Below are positions 22,862 to 35,563 of a stretch of DNA of 64,000 nt, in pieces. Made by a program: the position numbers and the translations under genes. Source of the stretch: Paracentrotus lividus (Eukaryota; Echinodermata; Echinoidea; Camarodonta; Echinidae); assembly GCA_940671915.1 (NCBI GenBank), contig CALNVZ010003434.1:26659818-26723817 (forward strand). The letters run 5' to 3'. Position 1 is the stretch's first letter; each line of letters opens with the position of its first letter. The notes below the pieces were generated by a model. It was not told where the DNA came from and did no database searches. It saw nothing but the letters and a program-made list of their open reading frames with translations.

Positions 22862-23060
22862 ACCGATGTGTTGGTTCAGTAGATAGAGCGTCAGACTCAT
22901 AATAGGGAGGTCGTGGGTTCGATCCCCGGGCGCGTCATACCAAAAGACGTTAAAAATGTTAGTTGCTGCTTCTTTGTTTGACGTTCAATAAGAAGGGGAT
23001 AGAGCAACGTCCTTCTGGCGCAACTCAACGGCTCCCGGGCCCACGAGAGAAGGGGCAAAA
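22862..23060 (+). repeat. tRNA-derived SINE
   Basis: The head has an A-box-like TTGGTTCAGTAGATAGAG, an anticodon loop reading CTCATAA and a B box GGTTCGATCCC, resembling tRNA-Met. It is followed by a non-tRNA body (TTAGTTGCTGCTTCTTTG, GACGTTCAATAAG). The 3' limit is uncertain. The acceptor stem does not pair well, so it is a SINE rather than a functional tRNA. Confidence 0.65.
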
Positions 23061-23599
23061 CAAGTATCCGGTCATCTTTGTTTCGGACATCAAAATTTGG
23101 AGTATTGTTTTGAGCACAATAATTGGGAGGGAGGTTTTCTACACTTATAAACTACCTTCTGTGAAGAAAAAAACAAGACATCGATCCCATAAGGGTCATT
23201 TTTGGGTCAATAACAATTTTGTAAAATTTTATTTTTATCTTTTGTTTAATTGTTTTGGTGGTTTTATCATCCAAAATTTGACTATCCAACACCACAATCC
23301 CGATGCATTTCACTATTTTTCATGGATAAGCAAGTACATAAACATGATAAACGAAATCTGTTAAGAGTTTTCGGAGAAATATAAAACATATCTCATGATT
23401 TTATTCACTGATAAGTCCTCATCTCCCAAAAATTTATTTTAAGGGCTCTGTTCCATTGTCACCATTTCTTTCAGAAAAAAACATTGTCTGGTCATCCTAC
23501 TGCACTAAGGAATGAAAAGGAACAAGTCTCCTCTTTCAGAATATATAAAAATGGTCGAAAATACTCTGGCCATGAATGAAACATCCCCATATTTTCTTT

Positions 23600-23766
23600 T
23601 ACGGCTGTAGGAAAGGTATAATTGCAAAAGGCCTCGTATGCGTCTTTCTTGCGCTGTGTTTGTCTCAAGGGGTTTGGGTGACCTGCGTCATAGAATATTT
23701 CTACAAAATCCTCGGTAGAGAGGTGCTACGTGCAAGTATGCCCAGTTGTGACCACGTCATTAATAA
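23600..23766. mobile_element. Diverged relative of the Harbinger-like MITE
   Basis: The right part (TTTCTACAAAATCC, CGGTAGAGAGGTGC, AGTTGTGACCACGTCATTAA) aligns in order with the right half of 21735-21961, including the terminal TTGTGACC and a flanking TTAA. The left end is poorly preserved. Confidence 0.45.
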
Positions 23767-24148
23767 CTAAGGTTGTATGCGTATACATACTATTAATTGG
23801 TCGTGTTGTACAGTCCTGTGGAATGCGTTGACACATCGATCCTGCAAATTGAATTCAATATTTTTAAGATTTTATGTAATATTTTGGATTGCATACTCAG
23901 ATACTGGTTAAAGTAGAGCCACACATTTTAACCATTATCATGATTATGTAAGAATCCGAAATGTGGAAAAAGGTGCCGTAATATACATGTATCAAAGGGC
24001 ATCATAACTACTGTTATGGTACACTTGTCCATTTGGTGGGGCAGACCATTTTATGGAAATTGAACAATATTAAATTTAAAAAAAGTTTTGTTTTAAAATT
24101 TCAATTGCAGATTTCAATGGGATGAATTAAGATGAATTATACAGAACA

Positions 24149-24649
24149 TGGGGGAGAGCGGGGTTATTTGGATAATGGAACATTTTTCACAAAAAATGAC
24201 CGTAAAACAAAAGCAGATTTATTTCAAGAAACCATAAACAATCAGCTTGAGTGTATATCTGTATTGTACAAATGTACCCTATAAAATTCTTAAACTAAGT
24301 GATGGCTTGGGAAAACAAGACCATGTCAAGTGTTCCAACTACCCCACACACGGGGTTGGTTGGAACAAGGTATGGGGTAAGTTGAAACATTGTGCATGGT
24401 ATCTTTAGAATTAATATTGTTAAAAACTAGAAACTGGCCAACTTGATTTATGATCTTCTCTGAGATAATAAAATATTTGTTAAAGTGACAGAATTTACTC
24501 AGAAGGTGAAAAACAAACATTGCTTTCTAACTTCATGAGGCTTGAAGCATGTGTGCATGCTGTCTGTGGTGGATGGCAGTTGGTTTGCATAAAAATATTT
24601 ATAGCCGTTCAAGAAAATTACAATGTTTCAACTTACCCCACTCTCCTCT
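24149..24649. mobile_element. Non-autonomous DNA element with GGGGAGAGYGGGGT ends
   Basis: Imperfect inverted ends GGGGGAGAGCGGGGTTA and TACCCCACTCTCCTC enclose about 500 bp, with internal echoes (CCAACTACCCCACACAC, GGTATGGGGTAAGTTG). A target duplication is unclear. The element at 42539-43667 has similar GGGGAGACTGGGGT ends. Confidence 0.5.
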
Positions 24650-24794
24650 ACACTTACCTCAAAATCTACGTTCTATTTGAAATACATGCAACTGTTCTTT
24701 ATTCTGAATTATGTATATCATTAATACATTAATGTTGAAGTTTCCGTATATCATGTACATGTATATTGTGCAATTCGAGTGCAACCGTCTTAAA

Positions 24795-25157
24795 GGGGAC
24801 CAATACCCAAGGAAATACTAATTTTTATAAGAAAGAGCACAATAAGAGGAGCAATTAAAAAAAGGTTTCATCAAAATTGGTTATAAAATAAGAAAGTTAT
24901 GGAAGTTTGAAAAGTCTCGTTTTACCTTCTATGGGGATCCTCAAACTAGCAACATTGGCTTCAAAATGGCCGATTTTATGGACAACTCTCCATTGGTTTT
25001 GTACACAAATTTTCAGATTTTCCCCATTTTCTTTCAAAATATGACTTACTTCATTCTGAGCTCAAAATAACCGATTTTGATGAAACTTTTTTTTAAATTG
25101 CTCCTCTTATTGTGCTCTTTCTTATAAAAATGATTATTTCCTTGGGTATTGGTTTCC
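24795..25157. mobile_element. Palindromic MITE with about 85-bp inverted ends
   Basis: The left arm GGGACCAATACCCAAGGAAA and onward (to AAGAAAGAGCACAATAAGAG) is repeated in inverted form at the right (ending CCTTGGGTATTGGTTTCC). The middle is unrelated AT-rich DNA. No coding capacity. Confidence 0.75.
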
Positions 25158-25430
25158 GTTAATGATAAACCATTTGTGGGACCCCTCAAAGCACTATTTG
25201 TAAACTTTGTTCCATTATTTTCTTGTCTGCAGACTGCAGTATACATGAAGCACTGTATATTTTATTCAAAATGGCAATGATAATTATGCGCTGGATCAAC
25301 CAAATATAAATAACCAATCGTACGAGATTTTGTCAGTCATGACACCACCACCTGAATATTGTTTTTACTTCTGGCTTTTTTGGTTGTTTTTGCTTTGTTT
25401 GTTTTTGTTTTTGTTTTGTTCAGTGGCGGA

Positions 25431-25558
25431 TCCAGGATATCAGGATGGGGGGGGGGGTCGCGCCGAAATTTTACGATTTCAACATGTACAGCAAATGAAT
25501 GGTTTGAAAATTAAAGCGGGACACGAGGTCCCTGCGCACCTGTCTTGATCCACCACTG
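25431..25558. mobile_element. 128-bp hAT-like MITE
   Basis: Inverted ends CAGTGGCGGATCCAGGA and TGATCCACCACTG match the CAGNG-type ends of hAT-derived MITEs. Flanking poly(T) hides any 8-bp duplication. It contains a G run near 25446. Confidence 0.6.
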
Positions 25559-25559
25559 T

Positions 25560-28500
25560 TTTTTTTTTTTTTTACTGAACATGCTAAAGTAGGCTCGTTA
25601 TTGTAACTAGGGTATGGTTCACTCTATCTTGCAACTTTGTTCCATGTGTTACCGACGAATAATTTGCAATGAATTAATAAGGAAACAATTAATCCAAATT
25701 ATATTTTATTCATGGTAAATTATTTGTTGGAAATACACCGGACAAGGTCGCAAAAGAGTTGACTTGCCTACTACGTTTTCTCAAAAGACCTTTTTCTTCA
25801 CGCTAAAAACAGTTTCAAAATGTAGATTACAGATTTCCAAATAATATATGAATTTTCATGGTTGAAAAAAAAATGTTTAGGTTATTTGTGTTTTGAAGCA
25901 TTTCATCTTTATGATATTTACTTTATTGAACTGCCATCATGTACACAGTAAAATGGTAAAAAGTACTATGCATACTAGGCGGACATGGTTATTGGAGGTA
26001 AATGCAGTAAAAGTCTTACTGGTTAGTATTACATCTTCACTTGTCTTACCATTTTCAGGTTGAAGAGATGGACAGAGGACAGTTTGGCAGAAACCCTCCG
26101 GTTTGTTCGTTGTGTTACCTGAAATTAAGATGGAAAACGATGTATGTTCTTTGCACAGTAAAAAGTTTATAGAAAGCTAGAAATATTCTGTAACTGAATG
26201 TGAAATGATTGGAATACGATTTTTGTTCAGTATTACCAGAGTTCGAGTATGGGTACATGTTGGTAGGTAGCTCACCACACCCCATACTTGTTCCAGTATG
26301 AGACATTTTTCGAATTCAAGAGTTAAGTGGAAGAAGTACTTAAGACACAAAATACTAGTTCTGAGCTCCAAGGGTTTGAATATTTCAAACTATCCTGCAC
26401 ATCATATATTTTTGAATTTCAAATTCAAGGCAGGAGACGCATACGTGGCAAATTTCTGTAATTTTATGCTTATCGATCTCCGATAATCAATTAGCCGGAT
26501 CTTGGACTTAGGTGCTTCTTCCACTAAAACTATGGACTTAGGTACTTCTTCCACTAAAACCATGGACTTAGGTAATTCTTCCACTAAAAATCAAAAAAAT
26601 TTCATGAAATGGGGGATTCCTGTTTGGGGCAATTCATATATTGTTTTTATGTGTGTTTTTTTTTAAAGAAAAATTAAATCATCCTCTTGATTTCATATGG
26701 TTTGCAAGTAACATTGATGAATGTATAGGCCCAGAATATTTTTAGGGGTGCCACCAGCATTTTTTCATGAGTTTGGGGCATCTTTGTACGAAAAAAAAAT
26801 CATAATGTAAACTTGTGGACATTTGCCTGAGAGAATTAACGCGCGGGCGTGCGTGCGCTCCTATAACACATACATTTTGTTATGAAATTATGACTTTTTA
26901 AAACACTTTAGTACATAGGCTAAGTATTTTGTTCATATTTTGCCATGGGGCGCGTATCATTAGAAACCTAAAACTTCAAGGTTTTGTATTATGACAATAT
27001 AAATACTACAAAAATTATAAACTCACTGCACTTTTTGTTGAAAAATAGTTTAATACGCATTGATGTTTTTCTTGGTTGTATATGAAAAATGCCCCTCAAT
27101 TGAAGGACATCGTGACCTTCTGTGGGATCTAACTTGAGAACAAATAGCCGTATGCCTTCGGGGCGAAAAGATTTATATATTAAGAGATAATACATAATAA
27201 TGTGATACAAAACTCGATTTGATTGACTTTGTAACCTCGCTACACTTTTTTTCAAAAAGTTGTACTAATTTGCGAAATGCTACCAAAAACGATCAGAAAT
27301 GTCAAAACAAAGCGCGCCCGTACCATTCACGGATTGGGGTGTCAACTCGTACACTGGCATTTGGTTATGCGCAAATGTGATTCTCTTTTGAATTAGACTC
27401 TTTAAAGGTTCGAGAATTCGCAAGCTTCATATGTTTCAGCATTTCAGATATTTTGAAAACGCAAAGACAATAGGTCTTCAAAATTCCGCCGGGTAGTTCG
27501 ATTCTCTTATTTCTTTAAGTTCAAACATAAAAGATTACATGAATTGGTGGATTTGCCATCAGCCGGCTTCCTTTTCAACCCATATTCATGACCCACAATT
27601 TCCATAGCAATATGAACGGGTGCTAACATCTTGGGATGAGGGCTGTATGATATTTTGATGATTCTTTTCCTCGGGGCCTCTGGCCACCTGAACTTCAACA
27701 TCTACATATCAATGCTATTGAATTGTTGACAATAAAAAGAGCATTGCTTACAATTTGTAGTCAACACAAGGACTTTCATATTTATATTTGTTCAGACAAT
27801 AGCACCTCTTTGACTTACATCAATAAGATGAGGGGTAACTTTCCTGTCTTAAATGAAATAACAAAAACTACGTATTTGGTTGTGCATGTGTGGGTGTAGG
27901 CCTTTAAAAATAAGATTTGGATTTCATCCTCCCGTGTATGTTGCAGGTACAGACAACAAAGTTGCTATATAAGGGATATGATTTGTGATTTTACTAGTTT
28001 ACAACTCGCCCAAATCAACCCGATATTAACATTTATATATCGATCAGGCTATTTATTTTTTAATAGAAAATCATACATGTAGTTCATACCTATTTTCTAC
28101 ATATTTGTTTTGTGTACAATTATTGGTGGTACTTAAATCAAACGTCATGTTAATAAATGTGACTTTTAAACTTGCATAAATGGTAGTGCAGTATCAATAT
28201 TTGTGTATTCAATATCAAGAGATATCAGATGGAGAAGAAGTGAGAGTGTTTTTAAAGTGAAAATGTAAGTAGACAATGAGAGACAGAGAGGAGGGGGAAG
28301 TGTGAAGTTGTAGGTAAGATATATATACAGTACATGATAAACATTTAGAACTTAAAAAGTGGTAATCTGAAAACTTATTAGAAGAGATGGATGCAAGAGC
28401 AAGTTCCATGAGTATAAGTGATCGGAGGGGATTAAAACTGTGGAAAAGCTGAAACCCCTATTTAGCTAATAGAAAGAACCGTTTTGCAATCCATCGAGCA

Positions 28501-29250
28501 GCGAGACCACTCGCCTGTGACCAATATGTAAACAAAACCGAACTCACGAACCGGTGAGAGTGAACGGACGCACACAGAGGCAAATGTCAAAACCATAAAA
28601 AATAGGCCAAAACTTTACGTAACGATGCGCGGATCCCCCTGGATCTGCGCCTGTCGGACATAATTTATAAGAACAGGTCATTTACCCTGTTGTAGCACTG
28701 CACTGAAACCTTTTTGAATATACATGTGGGGTGGCAGTGTTATACCCATTTCAGGGCACTTTTTTTCTCTATTTTTTGTGTTTAAGGGGCGGGCCCCTTT
28801 TTCACTGGATATGTGACTGTCTGATACCAATATACAAAACACCCTATTTAGTTTAAGAAGAAAATTTCAATGAAACATTTCCCGTGGGATGGAAAAAAAA
28901 GGCCTGTCATACAAATTTTTTAGTTCTATTTATTTATTTTTTTTTGAGGGGGGGGGGGCTTTTTTTAAAGGGGCGGGAACCTGTTTATCCCTCCAATATT
29001 CACGTCTGTAAACTTATCATTTGACTTAAATTGCAACATGGCAGTGAATCCTTGCGTTCATGAATCTCGACCCACCCAAATTTTGCTATATTTATTTTAT
29101 TTGGGGGCCGAAGGGGGCATGAAAATTTATCAATATTCCCCCCCCCCCTCCTTTCAATTTGTTTCAGATTTTAAAGACCCAATTTTTCGTTCATAATAAA
29201 CTATTATCCCTATCCTACTCAGAAACACACTGCCCAGTGATTTGTTCTAA
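25560..29250. other. Gene-poor stretch
   Basis: Apart from the 30-bp tandem repeat at 26502-26591 I see no supported gene or RNA. Open frames of 60-90 codons show no family signatures. Confidence 0.5.
26502..26591. repeat. 30-bp unit repeated three times
   Basis: The unit ATGGACTTAGGTACTTCTTC plus CACTAAAACC is repeated head to tail with few changes. On the minus strand it reads as ten-residue repeats (VEEVPKSIVL), but there is no supporting gene context. Confidence 0.85.
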
Positions 29251-29269
29251 CCCCCTTCCCCATACAAAA

Positions 29270-29375
29270 AAAATACACAGTGTATTTTGACGTCCATTTT
29301 TCACAAAACGTCCTAAAAACCAACTTGGAACGTTTATAAAACGTTTTTAAAACGTCCATTTGTTATTTTGGCTAG
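29270..29375. repeat. AACGTTTT-motif repeat fragment
   Basis: Repeated AACGTTT and GACGTCC phrases ending in AAAACGTCCATTTGTTA match the end of the larger ACGTT-rich region at 55105-56655. Confidence 0.6.
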
Positions 29376-29429
29376 GCCTAGACTTCATGCAATAAAAAAA
29401 AAAAAAAGAGATATGAGAGAATTTTTTAA

Positions 29430-29700
29430 AAATATATGTTTAGAATTTAAACAACTTAAGATCGTTGTTTAAGATAACCCTTACACAACTGTTGTTTAAA
29501 ACTTCAACAATAATTTTAATATTTTAAACATCTTGCTTTAAACAGCTATGATGTTTAATAATACGATTAAACAACTGTATGTTTGATCTTCTAAACAACA
29601 AGAGTGTTAAAACTTTAAACAACTACCAGTTGTTTCATTTTTAAACAACGATGTGCGAATCTCCGGTTAACAAGTAGTTGTTTAAGATTTTAAAATACCC
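29430..29700. repeat. Array of TTGTTTAA / TTAAACAAC motifs
   Basis: A short word and its complement (GTTGTTTAA, TTAAACAAC) recur about ten times in both orientations at irregular 15-30 bp spacing. No protein or transposon ends were identified. Confidence 0.65.
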
Positions 29701-30427
29701 TTTTTTCTTTTTTTTTTTCTATCAGTGTACCCAGTCGTCAAACCAGAAAGAGATTTTCAAAAACAAAACAAAAATCCAACAAGCGAAGAAAATAACAAAA
29801 TAATAAAAAAAAAATCGAAGGTTCAACATTTTTCGTAGGATATGATAGGGCAATGTTTGTGGGAGAAATTTTCAGAGGAGCAAACATAGAATGAGAAACT
29901 GTCATTTTGTACTTTTACGGATCATTTTCCAGCGGATAAATTGTCACCGGAGCTTGTGTTGGGTAACCATGGTCACCTCATTCGGGGCAAAGTAATTAAG
30001 CCAGAGACGATGTAAAGCTGCTGATGTACAGTGTCATTCTTTTGTTGTCATTATTCTTTCTTTTTTGTTTAATGTTTATTTGATTTTTAGTTGCTGCTCG
30101 CACAAGCTCTAGCTAAACAAACCATAAACTAAAACCAGTAGACAAGCTACCCGGGGGTTGCCCTAGTCCTCTTTTAGGCGCCTTCTCCAATAAAAAGGTG
30201 TCAGTTTCCCGCGTCGTTTGTTCCGAACGCCGATTTATCGGCGTTTGAATAGAATCTTGAAATCTTAATATGGCTTAAACACGTTAAAAGCTGAAATATG
30301 GCTGTTTCCCGGGGTGGACCAGGAAGCCGCTGGAAATTGACGCCTTTTGAATGGAGAAACTAGGCGCCTTAAACAGGCTATCATTATTAAATGATGCAAA
30401 TTTCACGCTAACAACATGAACAATAAA

Positions 30428-30954
30428 TACAACAATCGTGCACTTAAACAAATGGAGGGTCAAATTTGTGACCCGAACTGTGGGTCCATACACCTTTCGC
30501 GTCAATTTGATCCGGATTTCAGATCAATGGCTCTGATTGGCCTAAAAATCCGGATCAAAGAATGTGATGGACCCTGATTCCCAGTCAAAGGTTCTCATAT
30601 TTCATTTTTAATGAATTTTAATTTGTACATATAATATACACTTATATCATGTTTGTAAATGATTTGTTATATGTTTATATGTATGATGCTTATTTTGTAA
30701 TGTAAATATTTTTTATGATGAAATGAAGAAACTGAACTGAATTGATTTTAAAGGCTCCAATCGATCCGGTTAGTGACTCTTCTCTCCCAGTTAAAGGCGG
30801 TCCTGCCCGAGCATCGCTAGGCTAAAACGAGGCTGAAGATGCGATTTGTGTGCAAGTCGCCATTGTTCCACGAATATTTGCGAAGAGCATGGCTTAATTT
30901 GCATACAGTTTTATGCAAACACAAGCCAGCCAATCGCGATCGCGCTGCAGTACA

Positions 30955-30998
<44 letters not shown>

Positions 30999-31465
30999 GA
31001 GCACTGTATCAATGTTCGGATCTTGAGATGTATATGCATCGCTACCTTCTCGCTTGCACAACTCTCTCATGCATCCGAGCATGCGAGCAGTCGAATCAAT
31101 GCCGATAACAAATTGGCTCATGACTTCGGCAATCGTTCGGGCGTTCTAGCTTTCGGTTTTTGGACCACTGCGTAAGAGTCGCACATCGTTGGTATGAATG
31201 GGCAGCTTGCAATGTTCGTTACCGCGTACGTATTTTGAACTCCCTCTACACTATGAGGAACGTGCATCTTTAAATTGACTGGAAAGTGTATGGCCCCAAT
31301 GGACTTAGATTCCGAGTCAAAGGTTTTTTTTACCAGGAAAATGTTTCCTACGTATGGGCACAGATTCCAGTTCAAATGCTCTGAGCAATTTGGATGCTGG
31401 GTCAACAAAGCTACAATCGACCCGGATTATGGGTCAAGGGCTCTGGTTGACCCGTATACTGGGTG
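30428..31465. repeat. Scattered GACCCGGATTMTGGGTCAAAGG modules
   Basis: Variants of GATCCGGATTTCAGATCAA, GACCCGGATTATGGGTCAAG and GACCCTGATTCCCAGTCAAA occur at about 30428-30600, 30750-30800 and 31290-31465. Each module is a small inverted repeat followed by a GGCTCT-like word. The parts are separated by unrelated DNA and a (GT)n tract. Confidence 0.55.
30957..30995. repeat. (GT)n microsatellite
   Basis: About 19 GT dinucleotides; the cysteine/valine runs in open frames here are by-products. Confidence 0.95.
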
Positions 31466-31541
31466 TGTAGGTTTATGACTTCGAGAAGGGTTAAAGTTTT
31501 TTTTTTCACCCGGATGAATGGTACAAAAAAATTGCCCCTCC

Positions 31542-31577
<36 letters not shown>

Positions 31578-31830
31578 ATTGTTTCCTCTATCCATGGTCT
31601 GTCACATTAATGTAGTAGATAAGCTAATAAATGGCTGAAGAACTTAAGTAACATCTCAGACAATTTTCCAATAGGCATATTATGGTACACAAGGTGAATC
31701 ATAACCACAAGGAATATCCCTCTATGTCTATTAACTTCAATAGTAAAAGGAAAAGTCGCTTAAGTGTAGCAGGTGATTGAGGCTGCTATCAGCCTTAATA
31801 TATTCCCATTCTTGCCATTTTACCTTTTCA

Positions 31831-32060
31831 GTTCAGTTCAGTTCAGTTCAGTTTATTTACATATTCCAATCAAACAATAATAATAATAACAATTATTTGA
31901 TAAATCATAAAACGAATGACATCAGTAGCATAAGAAAGAAAGAAATATGGAGGAGCCTAAGTTAAAAGCTAAGCTTGTTACATTATAGGCTCCTTTGTGA
32001 AGATGATGTATAAGAATACATAAAGAAATAAATAAATACAAAGATATATAAATAGGAGTA
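31831..32060 (-). mobile_element. LINE 3' end (CR1-like), antisense
   Basis: On the minus strand the sequence ends GGAATATGTAAATAAACTG followed by (AACTG)n, the pentamer-tailed 3' UTR style of CR1-like LINEs. No coding part was recognised upstream. Confidence 0.5.
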
Positions 32061-32100
32061 ACTGAAGAATGTGCATTAACATATCATTTTTTTTTTTTTT

Positions 32101-32690
<590 letters not shown>

Positions 32691-33279
32691 TGAGATGCCC
32701 ATACATGTTTATGGGACTATAAAAACAATTGCTCATGTGTCATTTTCCGCAGGCCCTGTGTTTTGTAACCCTTTAATAAATGCCATTTTAGCTTACATTT
32801 AAAAGTATGCAAAGAGGTTGATTCAATTATTGTTTTGGGGAGGTCAGACCATAACTTAGGACCAGTATATTATTTTCTGTTAACATCGCCTGACATTATT
32901 GTTTGGTTCTGTAATAATAGCTTCGATGAATTATTCTATAATTACTCAGCTAAAGTTTTATCTTTCGATGTAGATAACAATACCAGCAAAGAGCAGAAAT
33001 GTTAAAGAAATGAAATTAATCAATATGCATAGCTCACCAGTTGCAGCTGCAAAATGGAGTTGACCAGACCAAACAATTAAAATAATCAGCTCTACAAACA
33101 AGACAAAGGCGCTCGTAAACCCAGCCATTTTGAGAAAACTTTGTTGCTACTTTAGGAAATTGTAGAACATTCGGTTAAATGTCTGTAGTGCGAATGATTA
33201 CCCTTTTTAGGGGTTTCTCTTGCAATTGTACGTTTAAACTGCTTTTGACTTTGGTTGTTCGCTTCTAAAAAGAGAAATA

Positions 33280-33830
33280 TTGCGTGAGAGCACAGTGATA
33301 TTGAATCTGTACCAGCAAAACGTTTTTTCACTTGTATTCTTTTTATTTTTTTGTTTTATACATTATTATAACAAATGCAGAAGAGGCACTTATTGTAAAT
33401 GAATATACAACAACTGACAATAAACGTAAATCATTTTTGACTCTGTTTCTCTGGAAGCACTTCTTTTAAATAAATATACAACAACTAACAATAAACGTAA
33501 ATCATTTTTTTTTTTTACTTTGTTTCTCTGATTGCAATTACAAAAATAGGACTGTCACAAATTTAATGACAACACATTGATACTCAATCTCTACCAGTAT
33601 AACAGGTTTTTATTCCATTATTTGTCCCAGGCCTAGTTTCAAGGACCGATCGAGGCATTTTTTAAAATATAAATCAAACAACCGCAATAAACGTAAATTA
33701 TTTTGACTTTATTTATTTCCTGGTTGTAATTAAAGAAAAAACATCGACATCATAGTGGTATTAAATCTTTACCAGCAGAATGGGTTTTCATTCCGTTATT
33801 CCGTAAAGTGTTCATAGATGATTAGGGCCT
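33280..33830. repeat. Degenerate tandem repeat with AATAAACGTAAATCATTTTT blocks
   Basis: The phrase CAATAAACGTAAATCATTTT followed by a TTTGTTTCTCTG block occurs near 33418, 33490 and 33687. A second phrase (TTGAATCTGTACCAGCA and variants) occurs near 33300, 33580 and 33765. Units are roughly 180-280 bp and diverged. Confidence 0.6.
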
Positions 33831-34439
33831 ACCGACAATAAACTCTTGAACCTTCTAAAGAAGGGAAAAAGTTGACCCTCTCTCTCTCTCTCATGCGCCG
33901 GTTACACGTTTGCCTATCGTATTTATGGTTTTCCCTATGTCTGCACACCTTAAATATTACCTAAATTTCAATATAAAGTTAAAAGAAAAAAAAAAAAAAA
34001 ATATGCGATTGTCTTCGCACTAACTCATATTGCACGCAGTTGTACAGTACTTTAAAGATGGTCTCAAGTTTGGCAGGTTATGAATCTGACATTCTACGAA
34101 TCGTGGCGATACATTAAAGAGCTTCAGTTGTCAACAATCCCAGGCCCGCGAACTGAGTGTAGAGAGCACTAGCATGGCTAGAGACTCGTGGACACATCCA
34201 CACACATACGCACACAAAACCCTCACCAAACACACCCACACACAAATACACACACACTCACTCCCACTCACAAACATTTGCTATGGAATTATTGCGGCTG
34301 CGTCCCAAACATTCAGTGATAGTGCGTGTGTGATGATGGGCGTATGTGTATGTGTGTGATTGAGGATAGGTGTGTGTTGTTGTGTATGATTGTGGTGAGT
34401 GTATGTGTGGAACCTTGTTCTTTCAGCATCCATTTTAAT

Positions 34440-34745
34440 CTTTATCCATTCACTTGGTACAACTGAGATTTTGCAGTTTTCCTAAAATTGCTACTCAGTC
34501 ATGTGCGCATAGATCAAAATAAAAAAAGGGTACACACAAACGAGGATGACTCTACCAAAACATATCATGAAACCCCTGATGAATTGTGCATGCTTCAAAC
34601 AAGTCAACCTCACAATGATTGGACATTTTGTTAGCATATCTGTTACTTTGGACCCCTTACAAGACCAGCTTACAGCTGAAAAGGGTGTTCCGCCCATGAG
34701 TTGGAATGAATAAATAAATATTTCGTTGGTAAAACATTTCACTTT
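34440..34745. mobile_element. Dispersed mariner-like repeat, copy 1
   Basis: Shares ordered phrases (GAGGATGACTCTACCAA, CATCATGAAACCC, AATGATTGGACATTTTGT) with copies near 48565-48745 and 59860-60045. The other copies end in sequences resembling mariner termini (GAGCCACTCTGTA). No transposase is evident. Confidence 0.5.
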
Positions 34746-35492
34746 TGTGTTACCCTATGGGGATTTCACCAGTCGACTCAAAATTTGATTGTGCTTGACT
34801 TGCACGGTGCTTCCACCTAATTTAACTGGGTTGGCCAAACTAACTTTATTTTCACTCGATGAAGAAAGGCAAAAGTAGATTAAAGCGTTGCTTAGGAAAT
34901 GTAGGTCTCTGGATCAGAATCAGAACCTTAATTATAACTACCGTTCATGACTCCACCCATACCTTGCCCATTATTCGTTAGTGTGCATTTTCATTGGTTT
35001 CATTGTTATATAATTTGATAAATGTAATTCCTGTTGCCTTGAAGATTTTTTTTTAAATAAAGTGATTATGTATATGCCTTCCCTTAATTGAAAAATGATT
35101 TATAAGAAAAAAATGTAATGACAAATTATAAAATTTAGTTTGCAACGAAATTCAAATGTCTTTCTTTTTTTTTCCTTTCTGAAAGAGAAAATAAGTACCG
35201 TGGTCCTCTTCGGCTTGTCAGTCGTTTGATATACGCAGACGCTTGAATCAATAAGCCAGTTGATGAACATTCTAAATAATTGCAATCCTGTGTATTGAGT
35301 CAAATTGAACGAGGCAGAAATATAGTTTATCAGGATAATCACTTGAAAATAAATTCAACTATTCTATAAATAATAAGATTGTTTGTGGACGCATTTACCT
35401 TGTGGATTTTTAATCCTATTAGGATTATACTAAAAACAAGCAACACTATTCTAATCCTCCTTGAATGGAGATAGCATTTCCAAACGAGATGG

Positions 35493-35499
35493 TATAAAA
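35493..35499 (+). promoter_or_regulatory. TATA box of carboxypeptidase gene 1
   Basis: TATAAAA lies 71 bp upstream of the chosen start codon, which predicts transcription starting around 35523-35530 and a 5' leader of about 35-40 nt. Strong TATA boxes are usual for highly expressed digestive zymogen genes. Confidence 0.7.
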
Positions 35500-35563
35500 T
35501 AGAATTTGGGATTCAATCAGAAAGATTCGAATCTTTATTCGTATGAAGGATAGGTTCTCCAAG

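Noticed and set aside
22866-22940. A functional tRNA gene with B box GGTTCGATCCC
   Set aside because: The acceptor stem does not pair and a SINE body follows, so it is a SINE head.
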